Shown here: in pieces, positions 17,293 to 25,796 of the stretch | Layout of the letters: the number at the start of each line of letters is the position of its first letter | How positions within the stretch are numbered: position 1 is the first letter of the stretch | NCBI RefSeq assembly: GCF_003627795.1 | Contig: NZ_CP032687.1 | Coordinates: 434,001 to 498,000 of the forward strand | Direction: 5' to 3' | DNA length: 64,000 nucleotides | Source of the DNA: Rhizobium sp. CCGE531 | Lineage (GTDB): Bacteria; Pseudomonadota; Alphaproteobacteria; Rhizobiales; Rhizobiaceae | Program-made: the position numbers and the translations under genes | Notes under the pieces: model-generated | Told to the model about the DNA's origin: nothing | Databases searched by the model: none | Seen by the model: only the letters and a program-made list of their open reading frames with translations

Positions 17293-18339
17293 GTGAACAC
17301 GGCTCTAGTTACCGGCGGCTCCGGATATTTTGGGGAATTGTTGAGCAGACAACTGCTCAAGCAAGGAACCTCCGTTCGCGTCTTTGATTTGACACCCCCG
17401 AGCATGAGCCATCCGAATCTTGAGTTTCTCAAAGGCACAATTCTGGACCGGGATGCGGCAAAACAAGCAGTGGCCGGCATGGGAAAGGTTTTTCACAACA
17501 TTGCGCAAGTCCCACTGGCTAAGGAAATAGATCTATTCTGGTCTGTCAACAGGGACGGCACTCAGATTATTGTTGACGCATCAGTCGCCGCTGGAGTGGA
17601 AAAGTTCGTCTATACGTCCTCAAGCGCTGTCTTTGGCGCGCCGAAGTCGAACCCCGTAACAGAAAAGACAGAACCGGATCCGGCTGAAGATTATGGTCGC
17701 GCAAAGCTGGCTGGAGAACTTATCTGTAAGGAAGCAATGCAGCGCCATGGTCTGGATGTGGCAATTGTGCGTCCTCGCACTATCCTCGGACATGGGCGCT
17801 TGGGCGTCGTTCAAATCCTTTTTGACTGGATTGAACGGGGGTTCGATGTTCCAGTGCTGGCTGGCGGGAATAACAAGTATCAGTTCGTGCACTCGGATGA
17901 TCTGGCATGGGCATGCATTGCAGCGTCCAATGTAAGAGGGTTTGCCGCATACAATATTGGTGCCGCCGAATTCGGTACAATGCGTGAACTTCTTCAGTCT
18001 GTAATCGATCACGCCGGAACCCGTAGCCGAGTTAAATCCATCCCTGTGGGACCGACGGCGCTGGCAGCGAATATGGCAAGTTTGCTCGGCCTTTCTCCTC
18101 TGGGGCCGTACCACTCGCTGATGTATGGCCGATCTATGTATTTCGACATTTCAAAAGCGCAAAAGGAACTTGGCTATGCACCGAGGTATTCAAATTCCCA
18201 GATGATTATTGAATCCTATGATTGGTACCGGTCGAACAGGGAGGCTCTCTCGGAAGGAGGAGCGTCACATCATAGGTCGCCGGTCAAGCAGCGGATCCTT
18301 GCACTGGTTCCACGCGTATTGCGGATGATCCCGAGATGA
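17293..18339 (+). CDS. NAD-dependent epimerase/dehydratase (extended SDR)
   Basis: The frame is open from 17233, but the GTG at 17293 puts the Rossmann motif TALVTGGSGYFG directly at the N-terminus, as expected (348 residues). The catalytic Ser-Tyr-Lys is visible as YTSSSA and PAEDYGRAKLAGE (YxxxK). The protein is closest in pattern to 3-beta-hydroxysteroid dehydrogenase-like SDRs, which oxidise or reduce sugar or alcohol groups. It overlaps the SMR gene by four bases. In context it may be the reductase of a polyprenyl-phospho-pentose epimerisation. Confidence 0.75.
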   Translation: MNTALVTGGSGYFGELLSRQLLKQGTSVRVFDLTPPSMSHPNLEFLKGTILDRDAAKQAVAGMGKVFHNIAQVPLAKEIDLFWSVNRDGTQIIVDASVAAGVEKFVYTSSSAVFGAPKSNPVTEKTEPDPAEDYGRAKLAGELICKEAMQRHGLDVAIVRPRTILGHGRLGVVQILFDWIERGFDVPVLAGGNNKYQFVHSDDLAWACIAASNVRGFAAYNIGAAEFGTMRELLQSVIDHAGTRSRVKSIPVGPTALAANMASLLGLSPLGPYHSLMYGRSMYFDISKAQKELGYAPRYSNSQMIIESYDWYRSNREALSEGGASHHRSPVKQRILALVPRVLRMIPR

Positions 18340-18689
18340 ACGCGCTACCCATGATCCTGGTTTTTGCTGCGAGCCTGAATTCCTGTATCGGCAATATGTT
18401 GCTGAAATGGAGCCGGGTCTCGCTGCCCGCCGACGCCGGAGTGGCCGACAAGTTCTTTTCCATAAGCTTTTTAAGTGGGCTGGCATTTTATGGTATCAAC
18501 GTCGTGTTGCTCGCAAAGGCTCTCGATTCGATGGAAGTGTCCATCGCTTATCCGATTTTGGCGGGCTCCGGATTCGCGATGCTGATGGTTGCGTCGTACT
18601 ATGTTTTCGGAGAGCCTTTCCGCCCCCACAAATGGATCGGTCTTGCCCTTATCTTGGCTGGCATCATCTTTCTGGCTCGAGGGAACTGA
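18336..18689 (+). CDS. SMR/EamA-type small membrane transporter
   Basis: 117 residues with four hydrophobic helices. It resembles EmrE/ArnE-type small multidrug-resistance proteins (SIAYPILAGSGFAMLMV and WIGLALILAGIIFLARGN match helices 3 and 4). ArnE/ArnF of this group flip undecaprenyl-phospho-aminoarabinose, so a lipid-linked sugar flippase role fits the neighbours. The start overlaps the SDR gene (ATGA). Confidence 0.7.
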   Translation: MNALPMILVFAASLNSCIGNMLLKWSRVSLPADAGVADKFFSISFLSGLAFYGINVVLLAKALDSMEVSIAYPILAGSGFAMLMVASYYVFGEPFRPHKWIGLALILAGIIFLARGN

Positions 18690-18690
18690 A

Positions 18691-19074
18691 ATGGCATTCG
18701 ATCGAGTGCTCGTGGCGACAATGACGCCAGTATGGCCATTACTCAATGGGGAAGAAAAGCCAATGGTGATAACGCAAGTCGCACGCAGCGTCACGCGCGC
18801 CATTGCTGCTGCCCCCTTTCATATTCGTCTGCCGGTTAAAAGCGTTTCGCTTTTCCTGAGCTTCTGCATTGTGTTTATTTCAGTCGGCGCGGGCGGTCCC
18901 TTGGCACGGAACCTCCGCGCAGAAAGGTTTTATCATTTCCTGCAAAGATTGCCGGGGCCGGTGGACTCCGTCGTGCGCCTTTACCGCTCGATGACCCTGC
19001 TTGCATTCTATGAACAGGCGCCTGTGGCCAAAAAACTGTTGGGCACGCAGGCTCTGCACCGATTAAGGGCTTGA
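18691..19074 (+). CDS. Small protein, possible partner of GMC oxidoreductase
   Basis: 127 residues from the ATG at 18691, one base after the SMR stop. A hydrophobic segment lies at about 47-68, and RLYRSMTLLAFYEQAPVAKKLLG is near the C-terminus. Its stop overlaps the GMC start. Small subunits encoded beside GMC dehydrogenases often carry a similar C-terminal pattern, so a membrane-anchoring or electron-transfer partner is suggested. No family is firmly recognised. Confidence 0.45.
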   Translation: MAFDRVLVATMTPVWPLLNGEEKPMVITQVARSVTRAIAAAPFHIRLPVKSVSLFLSFCIVFISVGAGGPLARNLRAERFYHFLQRLPGPVDSVVRLYRSMTLLAFYEQAPVAKKLLGTQALHRLRA

Positions 19075-20600
19075 GTATGCGAGGCAGTTTTCGCCCAAGT
19101 AGTGCGCTGCACCTGGAAGCGGATGCGGTTATTATTGGCTCCGGTGCGGGCGGTGCAAGCGTGGCAGATGTACTGACAGCTACCGGTTTGTCAGTGATCA
19201 TGCTTGAAGAAGGCAAACATGTCTCATCATCATCGGCGTCGCCGGTCGCAAGTGAAGCGCTCGGGGCAGCTTGGCGCAGTGGAGGATTAACCGCCGCGTT
19301 TGGACAACCGCCGATAGCGTATGCGGAAGGCCGATGCGTTGGGGGAGGAACAGAAATCAACAGCGCCATTACCCAACGCGCCGATAGCGACCTCATCGAT
19401 CAATGGCGTAAGCTCTACAAGATCGAGAATTTTACACCGGACGAATTGACGCAATATTATCAGCGCGCCGAGGCGACGGTAAATGCAAGTCTCACTCCGG
19501 GTCCGGTCGGACGTGCCACGGATATTTTGCGGCAAGGGGGCGAAGCGCTTGGCTGGGAAGTGTCGGAGCTGAAACGGGGCCAGCGTGGCTGCAAGGGTGC
19601 CAATCATTGTTCTTTTGTTTGTCGGAGCAGCGCCAAACAGTCCATGGCGATGACCCTTCTGCCACGGGCGATAGACCGCGGCATGCGGCTTTTTGTGCAA
19701 ACGCGTGTGGCCAAGATTCGCTTTGCCAACGGACGCGCCACGGAAGTCATCGCCCGCTCGTGGGGTGCGGATGGCCAGGGTCTTTCGATACGCGTAAAGG
19801 CCGGCATGGTGTTTGTCTGCGCAGGAGCAATTCACACACCGGCGATCTTGCGTCGCTCCGGCCTGCGTGAACGCATTGGCAATACGCTCCGCGTTCATCC
19901 GACAATCAAGGCAACGGCATTGTTTGATGAGGCTGTTGATGCACATCAGTCGCGCCTTCCGCTAACAGCAATCACCGAATTCATGCCGGAACAGCGGATC
20001 GGCGGGTCGGTGTTCACGCCCGCGCTGTTTGGCCTCTCGCTTGCGGAAGACTGGATCAATCGCGGCGACCTGATGCAGCACTGGCGATTTTGCGGCTCAT
20101 ATTACGGCATGATACGACCGCGCGGAGTGGGCTCAGTCAGATCTCTTTCGGGTATCAATGAGCCACTTGTCCGCTTCACACTCACCACTGAGGACTGGAT
20201 TGCTTTGAGCCAGATTCTCACCCGTCTTGGCCAGGTCATGTTTGCGGCCGGTGCCCGTAAGGTCTTCCCAAGCATATCCGGTCATGAGGGCTGGACAACC
20301 CCTGATCAGGTGCATGAATTCTGGCACAATCCTCTGCCGAAACGGCAGACTAATCTGATGACCGTACACTTATTTTCCAGCTGCCCGCCGGGCGAGCATT
20401 GGGATGTTTGCGCCGTCGACAGCTACGGACGCGTGCGAGGCGTCGAAAATGTCTTTGTCGCTGATGGCAGCCTCATTCCGGAGGCACCCGGCGTCAACCC
20501 CCAAATGACGATCATGGCCCTAGCATTCCGGGTCGCAGAAGCGGCACTTAGTCATTCCGTTCAAGAACGCGCCCGATCAGCCGCAAGAGAAAGACGCTGA
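19071..20600 (+). CDS. GMC-family FAD oxidoreductase
   Basis: The 509-residue product has the FAD-binding ADAVIIGSGAGGASVADVL (about 20-38), the GMC signature region GRCVGGGTEINSAI, a Cys-rich GCKGANHCSFVCRSS segment, and the C-terminal NVFVADGSLIPEAPGVNPQM with the N-P pair of GMC enzymes. The start is TTG at 19071 or ATG at 19077. GMC enzymes oxidise alcohols or sugars. Beside an SDR it could perform the oxidation half of a C2 epimerisation, the job DprE1 does in mycobacteria with an unrelated fold. Confidence 0.75.
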   Translation: MSMRGSFRPSSALHLEADAVIIGSGAGGASVADVLTATGLSVIMLEEGKHVSSSSASPVASEALGAAWRSGGLTAAFGQPPIAYAEGRCVGGGTEINSAITQRADSDLIDQWRKLYKIENFTPDELTQYYQRAEATVNASLTPGPVGRATDILRQGGEALGWEVSELKRGQRGCKGANHCSFVCRSSAKQSMAMTLLPRAIDRGMRLFVQTRVAKIRFANGRATEVIARSWGADGQGLSIRVKAGMVFVCAGAIHTPAILRRSGLRERIGNTLRVHPTIKATALFDEAVDAHQSRLPLTAITEFMPEQRIGGSVFTPALFGLSLAEDWINRGDLMQHWRFCGSYYGMIRPRGVGSVRSLSGINEPLVRFTLTTEDWIALSQILTRLGQVMFAAGARKVFPSISGHEGWTTPDQVHEFWHNPLPKRQTNLMTVHLFSSCPPGEHWDVCAVDSYGRVRGVENVFVADGSLIPEAPGVNPQMTIMALAFRVAEAALSHSVQERARSAARERR

Positions 20601-20699
20601 AGCCCGCATGGTTGAGACCAAGGCAGGTTATCAAATATTGAGGCTGAGTAGCCTTACGATTTTGGCCAGGCACGGCGCGCGAACTCCCAGTAGGGCGTA

Positions 20700-22676
20700 T
20701 TATCGATAGATGCGCCACTTGCCCTTTTCCTCGGAAACAAGCTTGTAAACTGAATTGTTGTCCAGGACCGGCTTGCCCCACAACCCATCTCTTGACGTGA
20801 CGACCAGAGTCTTACAGAGGTATTTTTCCTTCATAACTCTAAGCCGATCTTCAGTGGCATTGCCTTCGAAAGCATCCACGAAGAATTGATAAACGCCTGA
20901 TGCTTGCTCTGGTGTGAGTTGAGCAGCATAGGCGCGCAAAAGCCCCAGCGGCGTTCCGCAATTTCGTCTCCGTGACAAAACCGCCCAGGCAATGTTTCCC
21001 GGCCACCGTGTTACACTTGCCAGATCAAGCGGGTTATTGGCGACTGCTTCAGCCGATGGAGTGACCTGACGGACAGCTTTCCACATATCAGGAGAGGCCT
21101 TGAAAGCTATCCCCTCCTCTGTCTCGGGTCCTTCAACTCGAAATTGGAAATTGGCCGCGTATACACATTGGGCGCCAGCTAAAATTGAGGGCGTTAGAAA
21201 TATAACTGCGGTCATCGTTGTTAGGCCCCCGACCAGCGTGCGTTCTCCGAAGTGTGTGGAGAAAAGTGCAGCAGTCATCCCGGTCATAAGAAGTAGCGAC
21301 GGGATGAGGACGCGCCATCCTAAATCATTATACATAATGACACTGTGAAGGAACTGTGTGCAAAATAGCGGAGCAATCACCGCGACAATTATCGCGCGGT
21401 CAATATCTGGACGCCCGGTCGTTTCGTCTGAAACGATAGAGACACTCCAGATGAAAAATGACAAAAATACAATGCCGAATTCAAGAAGGAGCAAAACAGC
21501 CCAAAATCCGGGAACATCATAAAACCAATTTCCGCCAAGAAATGTCGGAAAAACCCAAAACGCCACGGCTTTTCTCGCGTGTATTAGGAAGGACTGTTCA
21601 TAAACCAGGACACCCGCACAGAGTACGGCTATGGTAACAGCGACCGAAAGTGAAATGGCAACTTCCAGCAGTCGATGGGCCCTTAGCACATGCGGAACTG
21701 CCAGCACCCCCACAACGGGTAATATCAATAGCAGTGAGAAGCCGCCCGCCCACATCGAGCTTCCATAGGCAGAAGCCAACATCGCGCCCATGAATACTGC
21801 GAGAACCAGATTCCGCCCGGCGTCACAATATAAAATTCGCAAGTACGCCAGGACGATAATCAAGCTCAGAGCTCCGGAAAATAGGTGCTGGGGTACCCAT
21901 GCAGCCTGAATGATCCACGTTTGGAGTCCGTGTTCGTGTGCCATCCATGTGTCGATCCACTTTCCGGAGGCAAATCGCACGATTGACTTGAGCGAACCGG
22001 CGAGCAGGAGCGGGAGTACCCACCATGCGGCATTCGCACTACTGCTTCGGGCAACCGCCAGCCACGCCACGACAAACGTCGAGAACAATGCCGTCAGGCC
22101 GGTAAGCGCAATGTCGGCCTCCCAGCCGCTCGCGCCTGTGACAACGGACGAACATGCGGCGATGAAGTGCCAGACGTAATAGTAAATAAGAGTGTAGGGA
22201 ATTTCTGCTTGGGAATAGAATGGATTAGCGGGAGGCAACCCGTTTTGAGCTATTTCATTTACGATGGCAATTTTCACATGATCCCAGATCGGATGACCTA
22301 CGCCAGCGCTCTCACCATAGTGCTGCGGAATGATGGCGAACGTTGGCAACAGACAGAGGAGAAATGCAACAACCAACCAGAACAAGCCCGGACTGGTCGG
22401 CGAGCGCAAGAGTGGTTCAATGGCCCCTTTCGATAACCAGAGTGCGACAGCGGACAAGGCAACAACGATCAGGATCAGATTGGTAGCGGTCAAAGGTAAT
22501 AAGTGAAAAACGGAAACACCTGCAGCGCCGAATATTCCCAATCCAATGACCGGGGCTATAAGCAAGCGCATCCGGATATTACTTTCGAAGTACTTCGAAA
22601 CAGGCAGTCCTATGGCATATCCTATGGTCATTGAAACAAGTGCGCTGGAGATCACGGAGGAAGTTTGTACAAGCAA
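20700..22676 (-). CDS. Polytopic GT-C-like membrane glycosyltransferase
   Basis: The frame is open from 22754, but a TTG at 22676 with GGAG seven bases upstream avoids overlap with the epimerase gene (658 residues). At least eleven hydrophobic helices are followed by a soluble C-terminal part (about the last 170 residues). The first large loop has WDHVKIAIVNEIAQNGLPP and YYYVWHFIA, the kind of acidic/aromatic loop seen in GT-C enzymes that use polyprenyl-phosphate sugars. The acceptor is unknown; LPS, capsule or Nod factor are possible. The family call rests on topology and context. Confidence 0.5.
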   Translation of the reverse strand: MLVQTSSVISSALVSMTIGYAIGLPVSKYFESNIRMRLLIAPVIGLGIFGAAGVSVFHLLPLTATNLILIVVALSAVALWLSKGAIEPLLRSPTSPGLFWLVVAFLLCLLPTFAIIPQHYGESAGVGHPIWDHVKIAIVNEIAQNGLPPANPFYSQAEIPYTLIYYYVWHFIAACSSVVTGASGWEADIALTGLTALFSTFVVAWLAVARSSSANAAWWVLPLLLAGSLKSIVRFASGKWIDTWMAHEHGLQTWIIQAAWVPQHLFSGALSLIIVLAYLRILYCDAGRNLVLAVFMGAMLASAYGSSMWAGGFSLLLILPVVGVLAVPHVLRAHRLLEVAISLSVAVTIAVLCAGVLVYEQSFLIHARKAVAFWVFPTFLGGNWFYDVPGFWAVLLLLEFGIVFLSFFIWSVSIVSDETTGRPDIDRAIIVAVIAPLFCTQFLHSVIMYNDLGWRVLIPSLLLMTGMTAALFSTHFGERTLVGGLTTMTAVIFLTPSILAGAQCVYAANFQFRVEGPETEEGIAFKASPDMWKAVRQVTPSAEAVANNPLDLASVTRWPGNIAWAVLSRRRNCGTPLGLLRAYAAQLTPEQASGVYQFFVDAFEGNATEDRLRVMKEKYLCKTLVVTSRDGLWGKPVLDNNSVYKLVSEEKGKWRIYR

Positions 22677-22704
22677 TGGTTGGCTCCGAATTCTTTGGTG
22701 AGCT

Positions 22705-23775
22705 TTAAATTGACTGACCGTGCTTGAGGCACCAATCGATCGAAAGTCGCACACCCTCGCGCAACGCTATCTTGGGTGTGTAACCGAGAACGCTTCTGGC
22801 TTTGGTGATATCGCAGGCGATTGTCTTGTTCATTTCGGACAGAGCATGGATTTGCTGGGAATAGATGCCCGCATGCTGGAGAGTCACATCCACTATCCTT
22901 GCGACGTCGCCGACGATGGTCGGCAGATGGAACTGGTTAGGCTTGACCGTCATGCCGAAATCGTCACGCAGTACTTTTGCGACGATCTCGATAATTTCAT
23001 TCATGGTGTAGGGCGTCTCGTCTGCAAGCCAGAATATCTCTCCGGCCGCCTGCTCGTGAGCTGCGGCAAGAAGGACGCCTTGGGCGAGGTTGTCCGTGTA
23101 ACCCATCGAGCGGCGGTTCCGTCCCGATCCAACGATAGGAAACCTGCCGTCCTTGACCATCTTGAAAAAGAGCGTTTGCCTTGGCGGCTGGTTGGGACCG
23201 TAAAACCACGGCGCGCGGACGATGACAATTTGCATCGGGCTGCCAGCAGCAATTTCCGCACGCACTGCCTTTTCCATCATCATCTTGGAGCGGCCATACC
23301 CACCCCAAGGGTTATAAGGGCTTTCCTCCGTGAACCTATGGTCGGGGTGTGGATTGGAGCCGAGCGGCGAATTCGATGACATGACGACAGCGCGCCGCAC
23401 GCCTGCTTTTTGCGCTGCCGTGACCAGATTGATCGTGCCCTGTGTGTTGATCGCTTCAAACTGCGCAACCGTCCTGGGATGAATGACGCCGGCCATGTGG
23501 ATCAATACGGCGCCCTCGGCGCCGGCCACGAATTTTCGCACAGATTCCATGTTCCGGATGTCGCCTGTCACGATCTCCAGGCCCTGTTCGCGCAACTGCG
23601 ATACGTCATCTCCCACAGGAACTAACGCCCTCACCCGAAAGCTACCGGTTGCGAGGAGTCCCACTTCCGGCACACCCGTCGTTAGCGCCGCCGCCACGCG
23701 GCCGCCCAACCAGCCGGCAGCTCCGGTCAGGAGTACGAGAGGCGCATTCAGGCGTATCAGTCTCGTCTCTTGCAT
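22705..23775 (-). CDS. NAD-dependent epimerase/reductase (extended SDR)
   Basis: 356 residues with the Rossmann motif LVLLTGAAGWLGGRVAAAL (about 13-31), an active site near VMSSNSPLG and a NPWGGYGRSKMMMEK YxxxK. It lies between the HAD-UbiA gene and the GT-C gene, all leftward and tightly packed. It is a second SDR distinct from the one at 17293. One of the two may reduce a keto-sugar lipid (DprE2-like) and the other may work on a sugar nucleotide. Confidence 0.75.
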   Translation of the reverse strand: MQETRLIRLNAPLVLLTGAAGWLGGRVAAALTTGVPEVGLLATGSFRVRALVPVGDDVSQLREQGLEIVTGDIRNMESVRKFVAGAEGAVLIHMAGVIHPRTVAQFEAINTQGTINLVTAAQKAGVRRAVVMSSNSPLGSNPHPDHRFTEESPYNPWGGYGRSKMMMEKAVRAEIAAGSPMQIVIVRAPWFYGPNQPPRQTLFFKMVKDGRFPIVGSGRNRRSMGYTDNLAQGVLLAAAHEQAAGEIFWLADETPYTMNEIIEIVAKVLRDDFGMTVKPNQFHLPTIVGDVARIVDVTLQHAGIYSQQIHALSEMNKTIACDITKARSVLGYTPKIALREGVRLSIDWCLKHGQSI

Positions 23776-23792
23776 CTTGGCAACGCCTTATT

Positions 23793-25340
23793 TTACAAAG
23801 CCAGCCCAAACGCCAATGCAATGATGGCGCCGATGAACAAGCTGATCTTATCCCGGAGCGCAAAAACAATTGGATCGTCGTGCAAATCCATGCGATGGCT
23901 TAGGAGCCAGATCCTTTGCAACCATATGAACACGCCCGCCGGCGCAACATAGAGCCATTCTGGTTCGCCATATGGTTGCGTCCCTTGGGCTTCGAGGGCA
24001 ATGAAAAGCAGCATGATAACGATCGAAGCCGCGGCCGAAGCAATGCCATAGCCCAGGGTGAGCGGCCAATCATTGGGCAGATATCCGCGCCCTTTGATGG
24101 TGCCCTTCCCTTTTGACCATGCGCGCATTGCTTCCACATGGCGTTTTGCCAGCGAAAGCGACAAAAAGAACATGGCTGAAAAGGACAAAAGCCAAGGCGA
24201 GAATGCCAAATCATGCAGCACCTGACCCATGACAATTCTCATTGTGAACAACATGCCGATGACCGTCACATCGAGCAACGCATAACGCTTCAGGCGGAAT
24301 GAATAGGCTAATGTCAGCGCGAGATAGACTGCAACAGCGAGCGCGAATTGAGGGTGCAAAAGCAACGCGATCCCAAAGCCCGCGGCCAGCATAATCATGC
24401 TCACCAAGAAACCGTTCATAACGCTGATTTTTCCTGCGGCAATCGCCCGGAAGCGTTTGGTTGCGTGCGCCCGGTCCGCCTTCAGATCAGCCAAATCGTT
24501 GACGATATAGGTTGCCGAAGCAATCAGGCTGAAGGCGAGAAAGGCGACTGCCGTTTTCAGCTCGGCATAGAAGTCGCCAGCAAGATGGGCGAGAAACAAG
24601 GGAACGTAAATCAGCACGTTTTTTGACCACTGGTGAACTCTAAGTTCAGACAGCCAATCTTTCACCGGATTGCTTTTCTCGGGATTGATCGTCCTGACTT
24701 CGACGCCAGCCTCGCGGAGCTGGCGTGCGTATTTCACCCCGTTGCCAACCAGAACGGCGCCGGAAGCGGTCTCCCAGATCGGCAGGTCGGCGGCACTGTC
24801 GCCCGCATAAATGAAACCCTGAGGGAAGCTCTGCTGAAGCCATTTCAGCTTGTGGCGGCTTTTCATGTTCGATGAGCCATTACTGCCCTTCGCACCGTCG
24901 AAACTGCCAAGATAACAAATGACGTTATCCGCAATGCTCTGATCTGCTGCCGTCACGAGATAAGTTTTACGTCCGTCGGCTTTCGCGCAACGTATCAATT
25001 CCAATATCTCTTCACGATAAGGAAGTACCCGCGGCTCAATCGAACGAATGTTCGCCAGCGTTTGCTTCAAGGCTGCGCGACCCTTGAACCAGCTTGGAAC
25101 GACGCGGAGCAACTGCTGCGGCGAATGAAAGACGGCTTCAAAGAAGTTCTCATGAAGGCTGTCTGTTTGTATCAGAGTGCCGTCCAAGTCACAAACCAAA
25201 GGCAGCTGGCGATCAAAGCAGTCCAGATCGAGCATCTTCCCCTCACCAATCACCGCGACATCATCAGAGAGGCGAACGTCCTCAGGGCGGAGCTCCCGAT
25301 AAGGATCCAAAGTGCGGCGAGCGTGACGCGGACCTAACAT
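23793..25340 (-). CDS. HAD phosphatase-UbiA prenyltransferase fusion
   Basis: About 515 residues from the ATG at 25340 (the frame is open to 25412). The N-terminal HAD domain has CDLDGTLIQTD (motif I) and YAGDSAADLPIW (motif IV). The C-terminal UbiA domain has about eight helices and the Asp-rich motif YIVNDLADLKADRAHATKR. This fusion is typical of decaprenyl-phosphate phosphoribosyltransferase (DPPR synthase, Rv3806c type) joined to its 5-phosphatase. NoeC of Azorhizobium, needed for Nod-factor arabinosylation, belongs to the same UbiA group. It probably makes polyprenyl-phospho-ribose. Confidence 0.75.
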   Translation of the reverse strand: MLGPRHARRTLDPYRELRPEDVRLSDDVAVIGEGKMLDLDCFDRQLPLVCDLDGTLIQTDSLHENFFEAVFHSPQQLLRVVPSWFKGRAALKQTLANIRSIEPRVLPYREEILELIRCAKADGRKTYLVTAADQSIADNVICYLGSFDGAKGSNGSSNMKSRHKLKWLQQSFPQGFIYAGDSAADLPIWETASGAVLVGNGVKYARQLREAGVEVRTINPEKSNPVKDWLSELRVHQWSKNVLIYVPLFLAHLAGDFYAELKTAVAFLAFSLIASATYIVNDLADLKADRAHATKRFRAIAAGKISVMNGFLVSMIMLAAGFGIALLLHPQFALAVAVYLALTLAYSFRLKRYALLDVTVIGMLFTMRIVMGQVLHDLAFSPWLLSFSAMFFLSLSLAKRHVEAMRAWSKGKGTIKGRGYLPNDWPLTLGYGIASAAASIVIMLLFIALEAQGTQPYGEPEWLYVAPAGVFIWLQRIWLLSHRMDLHDDPIVFALRDKISLFIGAIIALAFGLAL

Positions 25341-25666
25341 GATGCTTTTGCCTCTTTTTATCGACCGAGACATCACCCAAGAGATGACCACAGGTCCGTA
25401 CTCCAGACGCATTGCGACAAAAGAGCATCAAGACTCGTGCCAACTGTGCGAAACGAGGGGGGGAGACTTTCTGCACATCGTTCAGTGACGGGTATGAGTG
25501 GCGGCAGGAACGCTGCTGGGCAGCGCAGTGTCGCCGACTTGACAAAATCGACAGCGGGTGTCGCTTGTTTGAAGTTTCCTACGATCGACTTGTCCAGCAT
25601 CGAATCGAGTCCAGGCCAGGGTCGAACGGCACTTGGTCTAAACCCGAGAGCTGAGTCATCGCGAGC

Positions 25667-25685
25667 TTACCCAATATTACCCAAT
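25667..25685 (+). promoter_or_regulatory. TTACCCAAT tandem operator before ABC operon
   Basis: TTACCCAAT at 25667-25675 is repeated exactly at 25677-25685 (10-bp period, one helical turn), 112 bases before the binding-protein start. The same element lies at 30665 before the second operon, and one copy is at 36491-36499 just after the regulator gene. Confidence 0.6.
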
Positions 25686-25796
25686 CGCCGCCTTCGTCGC
25701 CGTTGCGCCAGATATGGGGCTGCCGTAAGCCCTTCATCATGGAGCGAGTGGAGAAGCGATCGGAGGGGTCGCAAGTGCTCCAAAACGGAGGAGAAC

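Noticed and set aside
25437..25796. 120-residue N-terminal extension of the solute-binding protein.
   Set aside because: It precedes a clear signal peptide and a strong ribosome binding site at 25797, and covers the operator repeats.
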